Origin: Pyxidicoccus parkwaysis
Lineage (GTDB): Bacteria; Myxococcota; Myxococcia; Myxococcales; Myxococcaceae
Length of the DNA stretch: 64,000 nucleotides
Assembly: GCF_017301735.1 (NCBI RefSeq)
Contig: NZ_CP071090.1
Coordinates: 7,244,001 to 7,308,000 of the forward strand
Reading direction: 5' to 3'
Shown here piece after piece: positions 53,154 to 60,714 of the stretch (positions are counted from its first letter, which is position 1; each line of letters begins with the position of its first letter). A program made the translations under genes and the position numbers. Below the pieces are notes generated by a model. The model ran no database searches. It saw only the letters and a list, made by a program, of their open reading frames with translations, and was not told the origin of the DNA.

Positions 53154-54989
53154 TCAGCGCCCCCTCCGGAAGAGGTCGGACTGGGTGAGTGCCTTGACGA
53201 AGGGCCGGACCTTGCGGCCTCCCGCGATGAAGCGCGCCGTCTGCTCGTCGAGGTAGCCCGCCTCCTTCGCCGGGTCGATGTCCCGTCCCAGCACCTGCGC
53301 GTGCAGGTGCCGCACGACGCACTTGTCGAAGGCCCCCGCCGCGAGGATGAGCTTCGCGAAGCCGAGCGGCCCCACCGTCCCATCGCTGACCTGCCCCAGC
53401 AGCGTGTGCTCCGGCGGGAGGAAGTCGATGAAGAGCGCCTCGGGGTTGGTCTGCGCCTGCGCCTCGGTCACGGGCGTGAGCAGCGTGTCCGCCGCGTACC
53501 AGCGGTTCCAGTGGGCGAACGGGTCGCCGCCGTACGGGTACTCGCCCGTGCGCCACCGCGCCGGCCAGTGCCACACCGTGCCCACGCCGGGCATGAGGTA
53601 CTTCGCCCCCCAGCCCTCGGTTGCCGAGCCCTGCTTCGCGTAGCGCTTGAAGTGGATGGCCGCCGGGTCCAGCCGGCGGTGGCAGTGCTGGCACGGCCCC
53701 TCCGTGCCCGGGTCCCTCTTGTATTCATTGAAGGTCTGCCCCGAGGGCGGCGCGAGCACCTCGCACGCCAGCGTCTCCAGCGCGCGGGCGCCGCGCACGC
53801 GCTCGCGCGGGTAGGCATTGAGGAAGCCCAGCGAGGTGAGCATGCCCGCGGCGGGAATGCCCTTCGCCGCGCCCGTCGTCGTGCGCGGGTCGAAGCGGTA
53901 GTCGCGCTCGGCGAGGAGGAACGGGTTGCGCGCGGGGACGGAGTACTCGCGCCACGCTGCGGGGTCTCCCGCAGTGTGCTCCGGGTCCACCGGCGCGCTG
54001 GAGAAGCGGGACGGCCGCCACCACGAGTCGTCGTCGAGCAGGCTCGTGGCGCCGCCCTCGATGCCCTGCATGACGTACGCGGCCTGGAGGCGCGTCGGCG
54101 CGACGGAGTAGGCGCCGAGGATGAGGTCCGTCATCGGCCGGTCATGCCAGGCCAGGTGCGCGAAGAGGCGGGCGGGCTCCTCCGAGGCGAGCCGCCGCTG
54201 TCCCTCTCCGTTGTAGGGGACGAAGTCCTCGAACCCCGCGTACGTCTGGAAGTCGGCGTGGCAGCGCACGGCGTGGGGGCCACAGCCGCACGTCCCCTCC
54301 GGTCCGGAGGTGGCACAGGTGATGGTCACCGGATTGCCGTTGACGCTCCCCGTGCCCGTGGCCGAAAGGTTGGCCGCGTACCCCACCAACGTCACCGTCG
54401 TGCCGGGAGCCCACCACGGCTCGATGGACACTTCATCCGCCGGAGTCGTGCCGTCGGGTTTCTGGCCGCTGCACGCGTTGTTGTCTCCACGGAAGTACTT
54501 CCATGCGCCGGCCTTGGCGGTGCCGTCCGGGCAGCGCTGGATGGAGCGCTGCTGCTGGACGCCGTACTCCGGCTCATCCGCGGTGCGGGGAATGAGCGGG
54601 ATGTTGAACCAGTCGCGCGCCTGCTCGAACATCGTCCGGTAGAACACCGGCTGTTGCAGGGTCTCGTCGACAAAGGTGTCGACGAAGGCGCGCTGCGCGG
54701 TGTCGTCCCCCGCGGACTCCTGCTCCGCATATTCCGCGTCGGTGGGCGGAGTGCCGCGCAGCGCGAGCGAGGCCCGCCGCAAGAGCCGGCTCGGCGTGAG
54801 GACATCACTCCTCTCGCCCGCGTCGGGCGTCTGCTGGGGCGGAGGCTCGACACAGCCGGCGTCCTGCGAGTCCTCCCCCGGCGTCGGGGTTGGGGCCGGC
54901 CGATTGCCGCTGCCGGAGCACCCCACCCAGAGCAGCAGGGGAAGGACGCACCATAGAGGGCTCGACAGAGGGCTCGATGAGCGCACCAC
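53154..54989 (-). CDS. DUF1588/DUF1592-like lipoprotein with CxxCH motif
   Basis: About 611 residues from GTG 54989, chosen because it gives a compact lipoprotein signal (SPLWCVLPLLLWVGC); ATGs at 55040 and 55064 are alternatives. The late segment RVRGARALETLACEVLAPPSG, then CQHCHRRLDPAAIHFKRY, is the DUF1588 pattern with its CxxCH. Upstream parts correspond to DUF1592/1595-like helices (RRASLALRGTPPTDAEYAEQ). It is the first gene of the operon with the mono-haem, DUF1501 and propeller genes. Such modules are widespread in planctomycetes and myxobacteria and lack a proven function. Confidence 0.8.
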   Translation of the reverse strand: MVRSSSPLSSPLWCVLPLLLWVGCSGSGNRPAPTPTPGEDSQDAGCVEPPPQQTPDAGERSDVLTPSRLLRRASLALRGTPPTDAEYAEQESAGDDTAQRAFVDTFVDETLQQPVFYRTMFEQARDWFNIPLIPRTADEPEYGVQQQRSIQRCPDGTAKAGAWKYFRGDNNACSGQKPDGTTPADEVSIEPWWAPGTTVTLVGYAANLSATGTGSVNGNPVTITCATSGPEGTCGCGPHAVRCHADFQTYAGFEDFVPYNGEGQRRLASEEPARLFAHLAWHDRPMTDLILGAYSVAPTRLQAAYVMQGIEGGATSLLDDDSWWRPSRFSSAPVDPEHTAGDPAAWREYSVPARNPFLLAERDYRFDPRTTTGAAKGIPAAGMLTSLGFLNAYPRERVRGARALETLACEVLAPPSGQTFNEYKRDPGTEGPCQHCHRRLDPAAIHFKRYAKQGSATEGWGAKYLMPGVGTVWHWPARWRTGEYPYGGDPFAHWNRWYAADTLLTPVTEAQAQTNPEALFIDFLPPEHTLLGQVSDGTVGPLGFAKLILAAGAFDKCVVRHLHAQVLGRDIDPAKEAGYLDEQTARFIAGGRKVRPFVKALTQSDLFRRGR

Positions 54990-55146
54990 ACCGGGTGGCT
55001 CCCGCCCTGCATCGGGACACTGCGAGCTGCGCGGGTTCATTCCGCGCGGCAAAGCAACACGCATGCCGCGAGCGCGCCGCGCGGGCGTGAGACACAAATG
55101 TTTCAATAGCCGTACTGACGGTGTGAGCAATAGCGGTGGTGTGGGC

Positions 55147-55181
55147 GGGGAATGCTCCCCACACGTTGGGGCCTATTCCCC
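55147..55181. promoter_or_regulatory. Tandem G4-N6-C4 dyads in a divergent promoter region
   Basis: GGGG-AATGCT-CCCC (55147-55160) and GGGG-CCTATT-CCCC (55168-55181) are two identical-arm dyads with centres 21 bp apart, about two helical turns. They lie between the DUF1588 operon (start 54989) and the lipoprotein start at 55298. This is the geometry of a double operator. The regulator is unknown. Confidence 0.5.
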
Positions 55182-55297
55182 ACAGTCACGAACGGCTCCC
55201 GAGCGAAGACACATCAGGTCTCGGGAACCAGGAAATGTCTGCTCCCCATGTATTATTGCTGAAGCCCGTATCAACCCCTCGTAAAGGAGTCCTTCGA

Positions 55298-56311
55298 ATG
55301 CGTCAGCTTGGCTCAGCAGTACTTGCTGTGAGCTTGTTGGTGGGTTGCGGTGGTACCGAGCTCGAATCGTCCCCGGAGGCCGTGGAGAGCGCCTCCTCCG
55401 CGCTCACCAGCACGGACGTGGACGTGGCCCCGGAGTGCCAGGGCATCCTCACCTTCGCGAACACGGCGTCGTTCGCGACGCTGGACGCGTACCTGCCCAG
55501 CGACGTGGTCACCCGCCTCGTCGCGCAGCGCGCGACGATTCCCTTCGCCTCGGTGGCGCAGCTGTCCGCCGTGCAGGGCATGGGCGAGGCCCGGCTCAAG
55601 CAGCTCGAGGGTGGCGCCCGCGCGCTGAGCTACATCAGCGCGAGCTGTGTCGGCATCTTCGACGAGCTGGCCCTCTCCGCGGATGACGCCGCGGCCATCG
55701 TGTCGCTGGTGAACACCATCGCCGACAGCGAGCTGCACGACGTGCTGCCGGACGCGTGGAACGGCGCGGCGAACCTGCTCGGTACGCGTCCCTTCACGTC
55801 GGTGCAGGCCATCTCGAACACGGCGGGCATCGGCCCGGTGAGCCTGCGCAACATCCGCAACTCGGCCACGCTGAGCCGGCCGCTGGAGGCGCTCATCACG
55901 GCCATCGACGACCTGCACCAGTATGACTACAGCGCGACGGTGGCCCGTCACTTCGACTGGTGGAACATCGTGGTGGCCAACCAGCACTACCGCGAGGGCA
56001 AGCCCACCTGCTTCGGCCTGGAGCCGACCAGCACCCCGTACGGCGCGACGGTGCGCCCCAACCTCGCCGACGCCACCGAGGTGCGCACGAAGGTGCAGGA
56101 CGCGGTGAGCTTCGCCAACCGCAACAACCAGCTCTCCCCCAGCGTCGTCTCCGCCGGCCTGGCCAACCTGGACACGCTGACGGCGGGCCGCCAGTTCAAG
56201 GGCTGCTACTTCAGCTACCAGGATGACCCGTGGAGCGGCCACAGCGTCGCCATCTTCGTCGACACGGTGAACGGCTTCAGCGTGATGACGGACCACTACT
56301 GGAGCGAGTGA
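55298..56311 (+). CDS. Lipoprotein with helix-hairpin-helix (ComEA-like) motifs
   Basis: 337 residues from ATG 55298, with a strong AAAGGAG eight bases upstream. Lipobox LLVGC (Cys17). Two helix-hairpin-helix-like segments follow: ASVAQLSAVQGMGEARLKQL at 85-104 and TSVQAISNTAGIGPVSLRNI at 168-187. The pattern is like that of the DNA-uptake protein ComEA, but here on a lipidated, exported protein. The C-terminal ~130 residues (YSATVARHFDWWNIVVANQH, GCYFSYQDDPWSGHS) are an unrecognised domain. Function is unknown; extracellular DNA binding is a possibility. Confidence 0.75.
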   Translation: MRQLGSAVLAVSLLVGCGGTELESSPEAVESASSALTSTDVDVAPECQGILTFANTASFATLDAYLPSDVVTRLVAQRATIPFASVAQLSAVQGMGEARLKQLEGGARALSYISASCVGIFDELALSADDAAAIVSLVNTIADSELHDVLPDAWNGAANLLGTRPFTSVQAISNTAGIGPVSLRNIRNSATLSRPLEALITAIDDLHQYDYSATVARHFDWWNIVVANQHYREGKPTCFGLEPTSTPYGATVRPNLADATEVRTKVQDAVSFANRNNQLSPSVVSAGLANLDTLTAGRQFKGCYFSYQDDPWSGHSVAIFVDTVNGFSVMTDHYWSE

Positions 56312-56334
56312 CGTCCGGCCTCACCGTCGGCCCT

Positions 56335-56366
56335 GGGCCCCGGGTTCCTTCTGGAGCCCGGGGCCT
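56335..56366. terminator. Terminator hairpin
   Basis: GGCCCCGGG (56336-56344), a 12-nt loop, and CCCGGGGCC (56357-56365) form a perfect 9-bp stem followed by TT. It lies between the convergent lipoprotein and GST genes. Confidence 0.8.
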
Positions 56367-56394
56367 TCTGCGTTTCAGGGCTCCGCGACTTCAC

Positions 56395-57051
56395 TCACTC
56401 GCGCTTGCCCGGGAACATGTGGAAGTAGGGCTTCGCCTCTTCGAGCACGCGCGCGAAGGAGGGGCGCGCCATCAGCCGGGAGAGATATGCCGCCGTATTC
56501 GGACGCTCTTCGCCAATGGCCACCACCTTGTCCGCGTAGAACAACGCGGGCGCCGCCGCGCAGTCGGCCAGCGTGAAGTCGTCCCCCATGGCCCAGCGCC
56601 GCGTGGCCATCTCCTGCTCGAGGAAGGCATACGCGGAGCGCAGCGCCGCCCGGGCCTGCGCCACGCCGTGCGGGTCGCGCTTCCCCTCCGGCCGGAGCTC
56701 GTCGCCGACAATCTTCTGCATCGGCTCCTGGACGTACAAATCGAAGAAGCGGTCGCTGAGCCGGGTGCGCAGCGCCAACTCCGGCTCCGCGGGGATGAGC
56801 CGCTTCGGCCCCGGGTAGTGCGTGTCCAGGTACTCGATGATGATGCTCGTCTCCGGAATGGTCCGGTCCCGCGCCTCGTCGCGCAGCACCGGCATCTTCC
56901 CCATGGGCGTCAGCTTCAGGAACGCGGCGCGCTCCGCCTCGTTGCCCAGGTCGACGAGGCGCGCCTCGAAGGGCGTTCCATTCTCATACAGGGCAATCAG
57001 CACCTTCCAACAGAAGGACGCGAGCGGATGCTGGTACAGCGTCAGCGACAT
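56395..57051 (-). CDS. Glutathione S-transferase family protein
   Basis: 218 residues. The N-terminal thioredoxin-like domain begins MSLTLYQHPLASFCWKVLIA and includes TPMGKMPVLRDE and the glutathione-contacting ETSIIIEYLD. The C-terminal helical domain has FTLADCAAAPALFYADK, the conserved N-capping/hydrophobic-staple region of GSTs. The active-site position has Ser/Cys (SFC) near the N-terminus. It is monocistronic, with a dyad operator candidate just upstream. Confidence 0.93.
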   Translation of the reverse strand: MSLTLYQHPLASFCWKVLIALYENGTPFEARLVDLGNEAERAAFLKLTPMGKMPVLRDEARDRTIPETSIIIEYLDTHYPGPKRLIPAEPELALRTRLSDRFFDLYVQEPMQKIVGDELRPEGKRDPHGVAQARAALRSAYAFLEQEMATRRWAMGDDFTLADCAAAPALFYADKVVAIGEERPNTAAYLSRLMARPSFARVLEEAKPYFHMFPGKRE

Positions 57052-57076
57052 GGCGCACCTCGACGGGGGTTCGTCC

Positions 57077-57104
57077 CAATAGTAAAGACATCGCTTAACT
57101 ATTG
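57077..57104. promoter_or_regulatory. Operator-like dyad upstream of the GST gene
   Basis: CAATAGT-N14-ACTATTG is a perfect 7-bp inverted repeat in an AT-rich patch 26 bp before the GST start. It is typical in spacing of LysR/HxlR/MarR-type sites, but no regulator gene is adjacent. Confidence 0.5.
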
Positions 57105-57135
57105 AACGCGCGCCCTGGAGTCAAGGGCTCGGATG

Positions 57136-58179
57136 TCAGTGCGCATGGGCGAGGATGTAGAGGGCCACAATCCAGTCCATGCCCACCTCCAGCGACATAT
57201 ACGTGGGGCCCTCGAGCGACGTCCCGAAGGCGAACGCCGCGTGGCCCAGCGGCCCGGCGAAGAGCTTCAGCCCCGCTTCCGCGCCGACATCGAACCGCGC
57301 GCGGCGGGAGTCCAGCAGGCTGCCCGAGAGCACGCGCGCGTAGGGCGCCGCCCAATCCGACACGAAGTACTGGTAGCCCGCGTAGCCGTTCAGCCCCACC
57401 GTCGCCGAGCCCCGGTCCATGACGACCATGTTCACGCCCACGTTGAGGCGCCGCGCGAGGAACGCCATGGGCTGCACATTCAGGTCCAGCGCCAGGCCGT
57501 TGCCGCCGCCCAGCCCGAAGCGGTACGCGATGACGAGCTCCACCACGGACTTGTCGATGGAGAGCGCCTCGTAGCGCAGGCGCTCCGCGCCCGCCTCGTC
57601 GCCTCGCGCCGCGCGGACGTCCGCGAGGGCCTCGGTGCCGTCCGGCATGCCGGCGTCATACGTCTTGCGCAGCGGCGGCTCGGCCCCTTCCAGGTCCCCC
57701 AGCTCCATGCGCAGCCGGCCTTCCGTCAGACAGGCGGACGTGTCCCCCTGCTGGCACGCCCGCCCGTAGGCGACCGCCGCCTCCTCGCGGTGCCCCAGGT
57801 CCGTGAGCAGCCGGCCTTCCGTCAGACAGGCGGACATGCCTCCCCGCAGGCACGCCTGCTCGTAGGCGGCCGCGGCCTCCTCGCGCTGCCCCAGCTCCAT
57901 GCGCAGCTGGCCTTCCGTCAGACAGGCCGGCGTGTCGTCCCGCCGGCATGCCCGCCCGTAGGCGGCCGCCGCCTCCTCGCGCCGTCCCTCGGAGAACAAC
58001 CGCCGGGCCCACACCTCGCAGGCGCGCGAATCACCGGCCTCACAGAGCGCGGGGTAGTCAGGGGGCGGTCTCGTGCTCGCATAGTCGTCGGTGACACACG
58101 CGGACCCTGCGACGGACAGCAGCACCAGCCACCCACGCAGCGCATGGAGCGGGCCGCGACGGGCCACGGGAGTTTCCAT
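57136..58179 (-). CDS. Lipoprotein with Sel1/TPR-like repeats and C-terminal beta-barrel-like region
   Basis: 347 residues from ATG 58179. The lipoprotein signal ends LSVAGSAC. Residues ~55-170 hold three nearly identical ~37-residue repeats (REEAAAAYGRACRRDDTPAC, LTEG, MELG), matching ~111-bp DNA repeats around 57.68-58.00 kb. Cys-Leu-Thr-Glu-Gly recurs in each unit, as in Cys-containing Sel1 repeats. The C-terminal half (ELVIAYRFGLGGGNGLALDL, LNVGVNMVVMDRG, YAGYQYFVSDW) has alternating hydrophobic strands like an outer-membrane barrel. Function is unknown. Confidence 0.72.
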   Translation of the reverse strand: METPVARRGPLHALRGWLVLLSVAGSACVTDDYASTRPPPDYPALCEAGDSRACEVWARRLFSEGRREEAAAAYGRACRRDDTPACLTEGQLRMELGQREEAAAAYEQACLRGGMSACLTEGRLLTDLGHREEAAVAYGRACQQGDTSACLTEGRLRMELGDLEGAEPPLRKTYDAGMPDGTEALADVRAARGDEAGAERLRYEALSIDKSVVELVIAYRFGLGGGNGLALDLNVQPMAFLARRLNVGVNMVVMDRGSATVGLNGYAGYQYFVSDWAAPYARVLSGSLLDSRRARFDVGAEAGLKLFAGPLGHAAFAFGTSLEGPTYMSLEVGMDWIVALYILAHAH

Positions 58180-58261
58180 GCGGGTATTCAACCACGGCTG
58201 CGGCCGGGGGCGCTCGGAGCCCCCGGCCGCGGCCACCGGGCGGGGGCCGCCGCCCGACACA

Positions 58262-59815
58262 CTAGGGCTTGCAGGGGCTGTTCAACCCCAGCCCCAGGTC
58301 CAGGTAGGCGCGTGCACCACTGTTCCAGAACTTGCGCATGACGTGCTCGGCCTGCGGCATCTCATGGCCCGCGCCGCACACGTCCGCGTTGATGCTCGTC
58401 TTGAAGTTGTGGAAGTCGTCCTCCTGCAGGAAGTCATACGAGGGCACGGTGGCGGACATGTGGCACGTACGGCAGTACTGCTTCACCACGCCGTTGTAGA
58501 GGGCGAGCCCCTTGCGCTTGTTCGTCGTCCAGTCGACGGGCACGTAGGTGTTGTTGGCCACCGCGGTGGAGTCACCCACCGCCTTGGGTGCGTACAGGCC
58601 GGTGATGAACTCGCTGGTGGCCTGCGTGGGAGACGTGAAGGAGACGAGCTGGTTGAGGCGCCGCAGCGCATCCGCCTGGGCGGCCTGGGTGAAGCCGGAG
58701 GCGGTGGAGTACTTGAAGCTGAAGACGTCGAACGGCAGGAACTTCGCCGCGCCGGACACGGAGTTGGTGCTCGAGTCGTAATACGAGTTGATGCCGTGGC
58801 ACGTCAGGCAGTTGTTGGGCACGGAGACGTGCTGGCCGGTGCTGTCCAGCTTCGCGGTGGGCACGCGCACGCCGGAGGGGCCGTCGAAGACCATGAACTT
58901 CACGCTGTTCGCCGTGTTGGCGGGCGGCTCGAACACCATGGCCACGGTGGCGAACGAGTTCACCCGGTTCACCGCGTCGCTGAGCGCCGAGGTCGGGTCG
59001 CCGCCAAAGCTGGGCTGGCCGTTGAGCACGCCGTAGTTGCGCACGTAGCAGGCGACGCCCTGGCCGTTGGCGGCACTGAACGTCCTGCAGTGCATCTCCC
59101 GGCCAATCCCCAGGTCTCCGTCGTTGTAGTACGTCGCCGTGATGTCGCCGCTGGCGAAGCCGTACCTGGTGCGGAAGGCGGTGAAGCTCGCGGGGGCCTG
59201 AATCTGCGCGTAGTACTGCTCCGTCTCCACGGTGGAGATGTCTCCCTTGCGGCCGAGGTAGTTCGGCGGCGTGGCGGAGGTCACCGGGCTGAGCGCCGTG
59301 GACACGAATGCGGAGCGGTTGAGCCCCACGCCCTGGCACTCGATGCCCACCGTGGCCCAGTCGTCGTTGATGTGCTCGCCCAGGCAGTCTCCAAAAGTCA
59401 CCTCGTCGAAGGTGTAGAGGTTGATGTCACCATCCGGGTCCTTGGCGATGCCACGCACCTTCACCAGTCCGCCCGTGGGCCAGCGGGCCGTGGTGAAGAT
59501 GTTGGGGACGGGCGCCGCGTTGACGCTCCAGTAGTAGATGGGGTCGGTGCTGTTGAAGGTGGTGGGGCTCGTCTCCGTGACGGCCGTGGCGAACTGAATC
59601 CAGTTGGCGGCCACCGACGGGTCCGCGTCCGGCGTCTTGAGGACCTGGAGCGAGATGGTGGTGTTCGGCTCGTTGTAATAGCCCTGGAAGAGGAAGGACT
59701 TTCCCACCACGGAGTCGGCTGTCGTCGTCCCGTTATAGGGGCCCGTCATGCAGCCAGCAGCGGTGACCAGCAACACGAGCGCGGCGGACGCAAGTCGTCC
59801 CGGAGATGTCATCAT
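58262..59815 (-). CDS. Lipoprotein with two CxxCH haem motifs
   Basis: 517 residues from ATG 59815. The lipoprotein signal ends LLVTAAGC. Two haem-type motifs, CLTCHG (about residue 350) and CRTCHM (about 445), are separated by a helical region. Further cysteines (EIECQGVG-type, CRTF, ACYV) precede them. I recognise no enzyme family. It is probably an extracytoplasmic multihaem-like electron carrier or sensor of the myxobacterial surface. It is divergent from the SDR gene and lies upstream of the Sel1-like gene on the same strand. Confidence 0.75.
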   Translation of the reverse strand: MMTSPGRLASAALVLLVTAAGCMTGPYNGTTTADSVVGKSFLFQGYYNEPNTTISLQVLKTPDADPSVAANWIQFATAVTETSPTTFNSTDPIYYWSVNAAPVPNIFTTARWPTGGLVKVRGIAKDPDGDINLYTFDEVTFGDCLGEHINDDWATVGIECQGVGLNRSAFVSTALSPVTSATPPNYLGRKGDISTVETEQYYAQIQAPASFTAFRTRYGFASGDITATYYNDGDLGIGREMHCRTFSAANGQGVACYVRNYGVLNGQPSFGGDPTSALSDAVNRVNSFATVAMVFEPPANTANSVKFMVFDGPSGVRVPTAKLDSTGQHVSVPNNCLTCHGINSYYDSSTNSVSGAAKFLPFDVFSFKYSTASGFTQAAQADALRRLNQLVSFTSPTQATSEFITGLYAPKAVGDSTAVANNTYVPVDWTTNKRKGLALYNGVVKQYCRTCHMSATVPSYDFLQEDDFHNFKTSINADVCGAGHEMPQAEHVMRKFWNSGARAYLDLGLGLNSPCKP

Positions 59816-59960
59816 TTCGAGCTCCACGCAGGAGAAAAGCCCGAAATGAGCCCTTCCCTCCGAGAGAACGGGGACCTCGAAAATTCTTCTCCCGCCATTC
59901 ATTGCCACCGTGCGGCATCCCCGGCGGCTCTCCGCCCGGCGCGCGTGTTATGCCGCAGCC

Positions 59961-60647
59961 ATGACACCAACCATCGTCGTGTGTGGCCATGGACCCGGCA
60001 TCTCCGATGCGGTGGCTCGCAGGTTCGGCAAGGAGGGCTTCGCCGTCGCGCTCGTCGCCCGAAATGCGGAGCGGCTGAAGGCCTCGGCCCAGGAGCTGTC
60101 ATCCAAGGGCATCAACGCCAAGGCCTTTCCCTGTGACCTCGCGTCCCCGGAGTCCGTGCGCTCGCTCATCCGCGAGGTGCGCGCGTCGCTGGGCCCCATC
60201 GCGGTGCTCCACTGGAATGCGTATTCCAACCGCGCCCGCGACCTGCTGGCCGCGAGCACCGAGGAGCTGCGCGCCGCGTTCGACGTGGCGGTGGTGGGGT
60301 TCATCACCGGCGTGCAGGAGTCGCTGTCCGACTTGAAGCAGCAGAAGGGCGCGGTCCTCGTCACCGGAGGCGCCCTCGCCTACTTCAACCCGCGCATGGA
60401 GGCGGGCGCGGGCCAGTGGGGCGTCATGGGGCTCGCGCTTGAGAAGGCCGCGCAGCTCAAGACGGTGGGCCTGCTCCACCACCGGCTCGCGCGCGAGGGC
60501 GTCTACGTGGGCGAGGTCGTCGTGGGCGGCACCGTCCGGGGCACCGCGTTCGACTCGGGCCACGGCAACCTGGAGGCCTCGGACATCGCCGAGTCCGTCT
60601 GGGCCCTGTACAAGCGCCGCTCGGAAGTCTCCATCAACTTCCCGTAG
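59961..60647 (+). CDS. Atypical short-chain dehydrogenase/reductase
   Basis: 228 residues from ATG 59961. A Rossmann fold is clear: IVVCGHGPGISDAVARRFGK (GxGxGI instead of TGxxxGIG), VALVARNAERL, and CDLASPESVRSLI. The catalytic region reads VTGGALAYFNPRMEAGAGQW with no YxxxK; the expected Tyr/Lys positions are absent. It is therefore a non-classical SDR that may bind NAD(P) without standard reductase chemistry. It converges with the astacin-like gene through a strong hairpin. Confidence 0.83.
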   Translation: MTPTIVVCGHGPGISDAVARRFGKEGFAVALVARNAERLKASAQELSSKGINAKAFPCDLASPESVRSLIREVRASLGPIAVLHWNAYSNRARDLLAASTEELRAAFDVAVVGFITGVQESLSDLKQQKGAVLVTGGALAYFNPRMEAGAGQWGVMGLALEKAAQLKTVGLLHHRLAREGVYVGEVVVGGTVRGTAFDSGHGNLEASDIAESVWALYKRRSEVSINFP

Positions 60648-60659
60648 CAGCGCGCCCCG

Positions 60660-60697
60660 CCGCGCCGGAGTCTTCGACGCCGAAGCCCCCGGCGCGG
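60660..60697. terminator. Bidirectional terminator hairpin
   Basis: CCGCGCCGG (60660-60668) pairs perfectly with CCGGCGCGG (60689-60697). The loop itself contains CTTCG/CGAAG, giving a two-tier stem between the convergent SDR and protease genes. Confidence 0.8.
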
Positions 60698-60714
60698 CCC
60701 GGGACGTCAGGGAC

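Noticed and set aside
57672..58010. CRISPR-like spaced repeats
   Set aside because: The repeats are in-frame coding units of a Sel1-like lipoprotein with no unique spacers and no cas genes.
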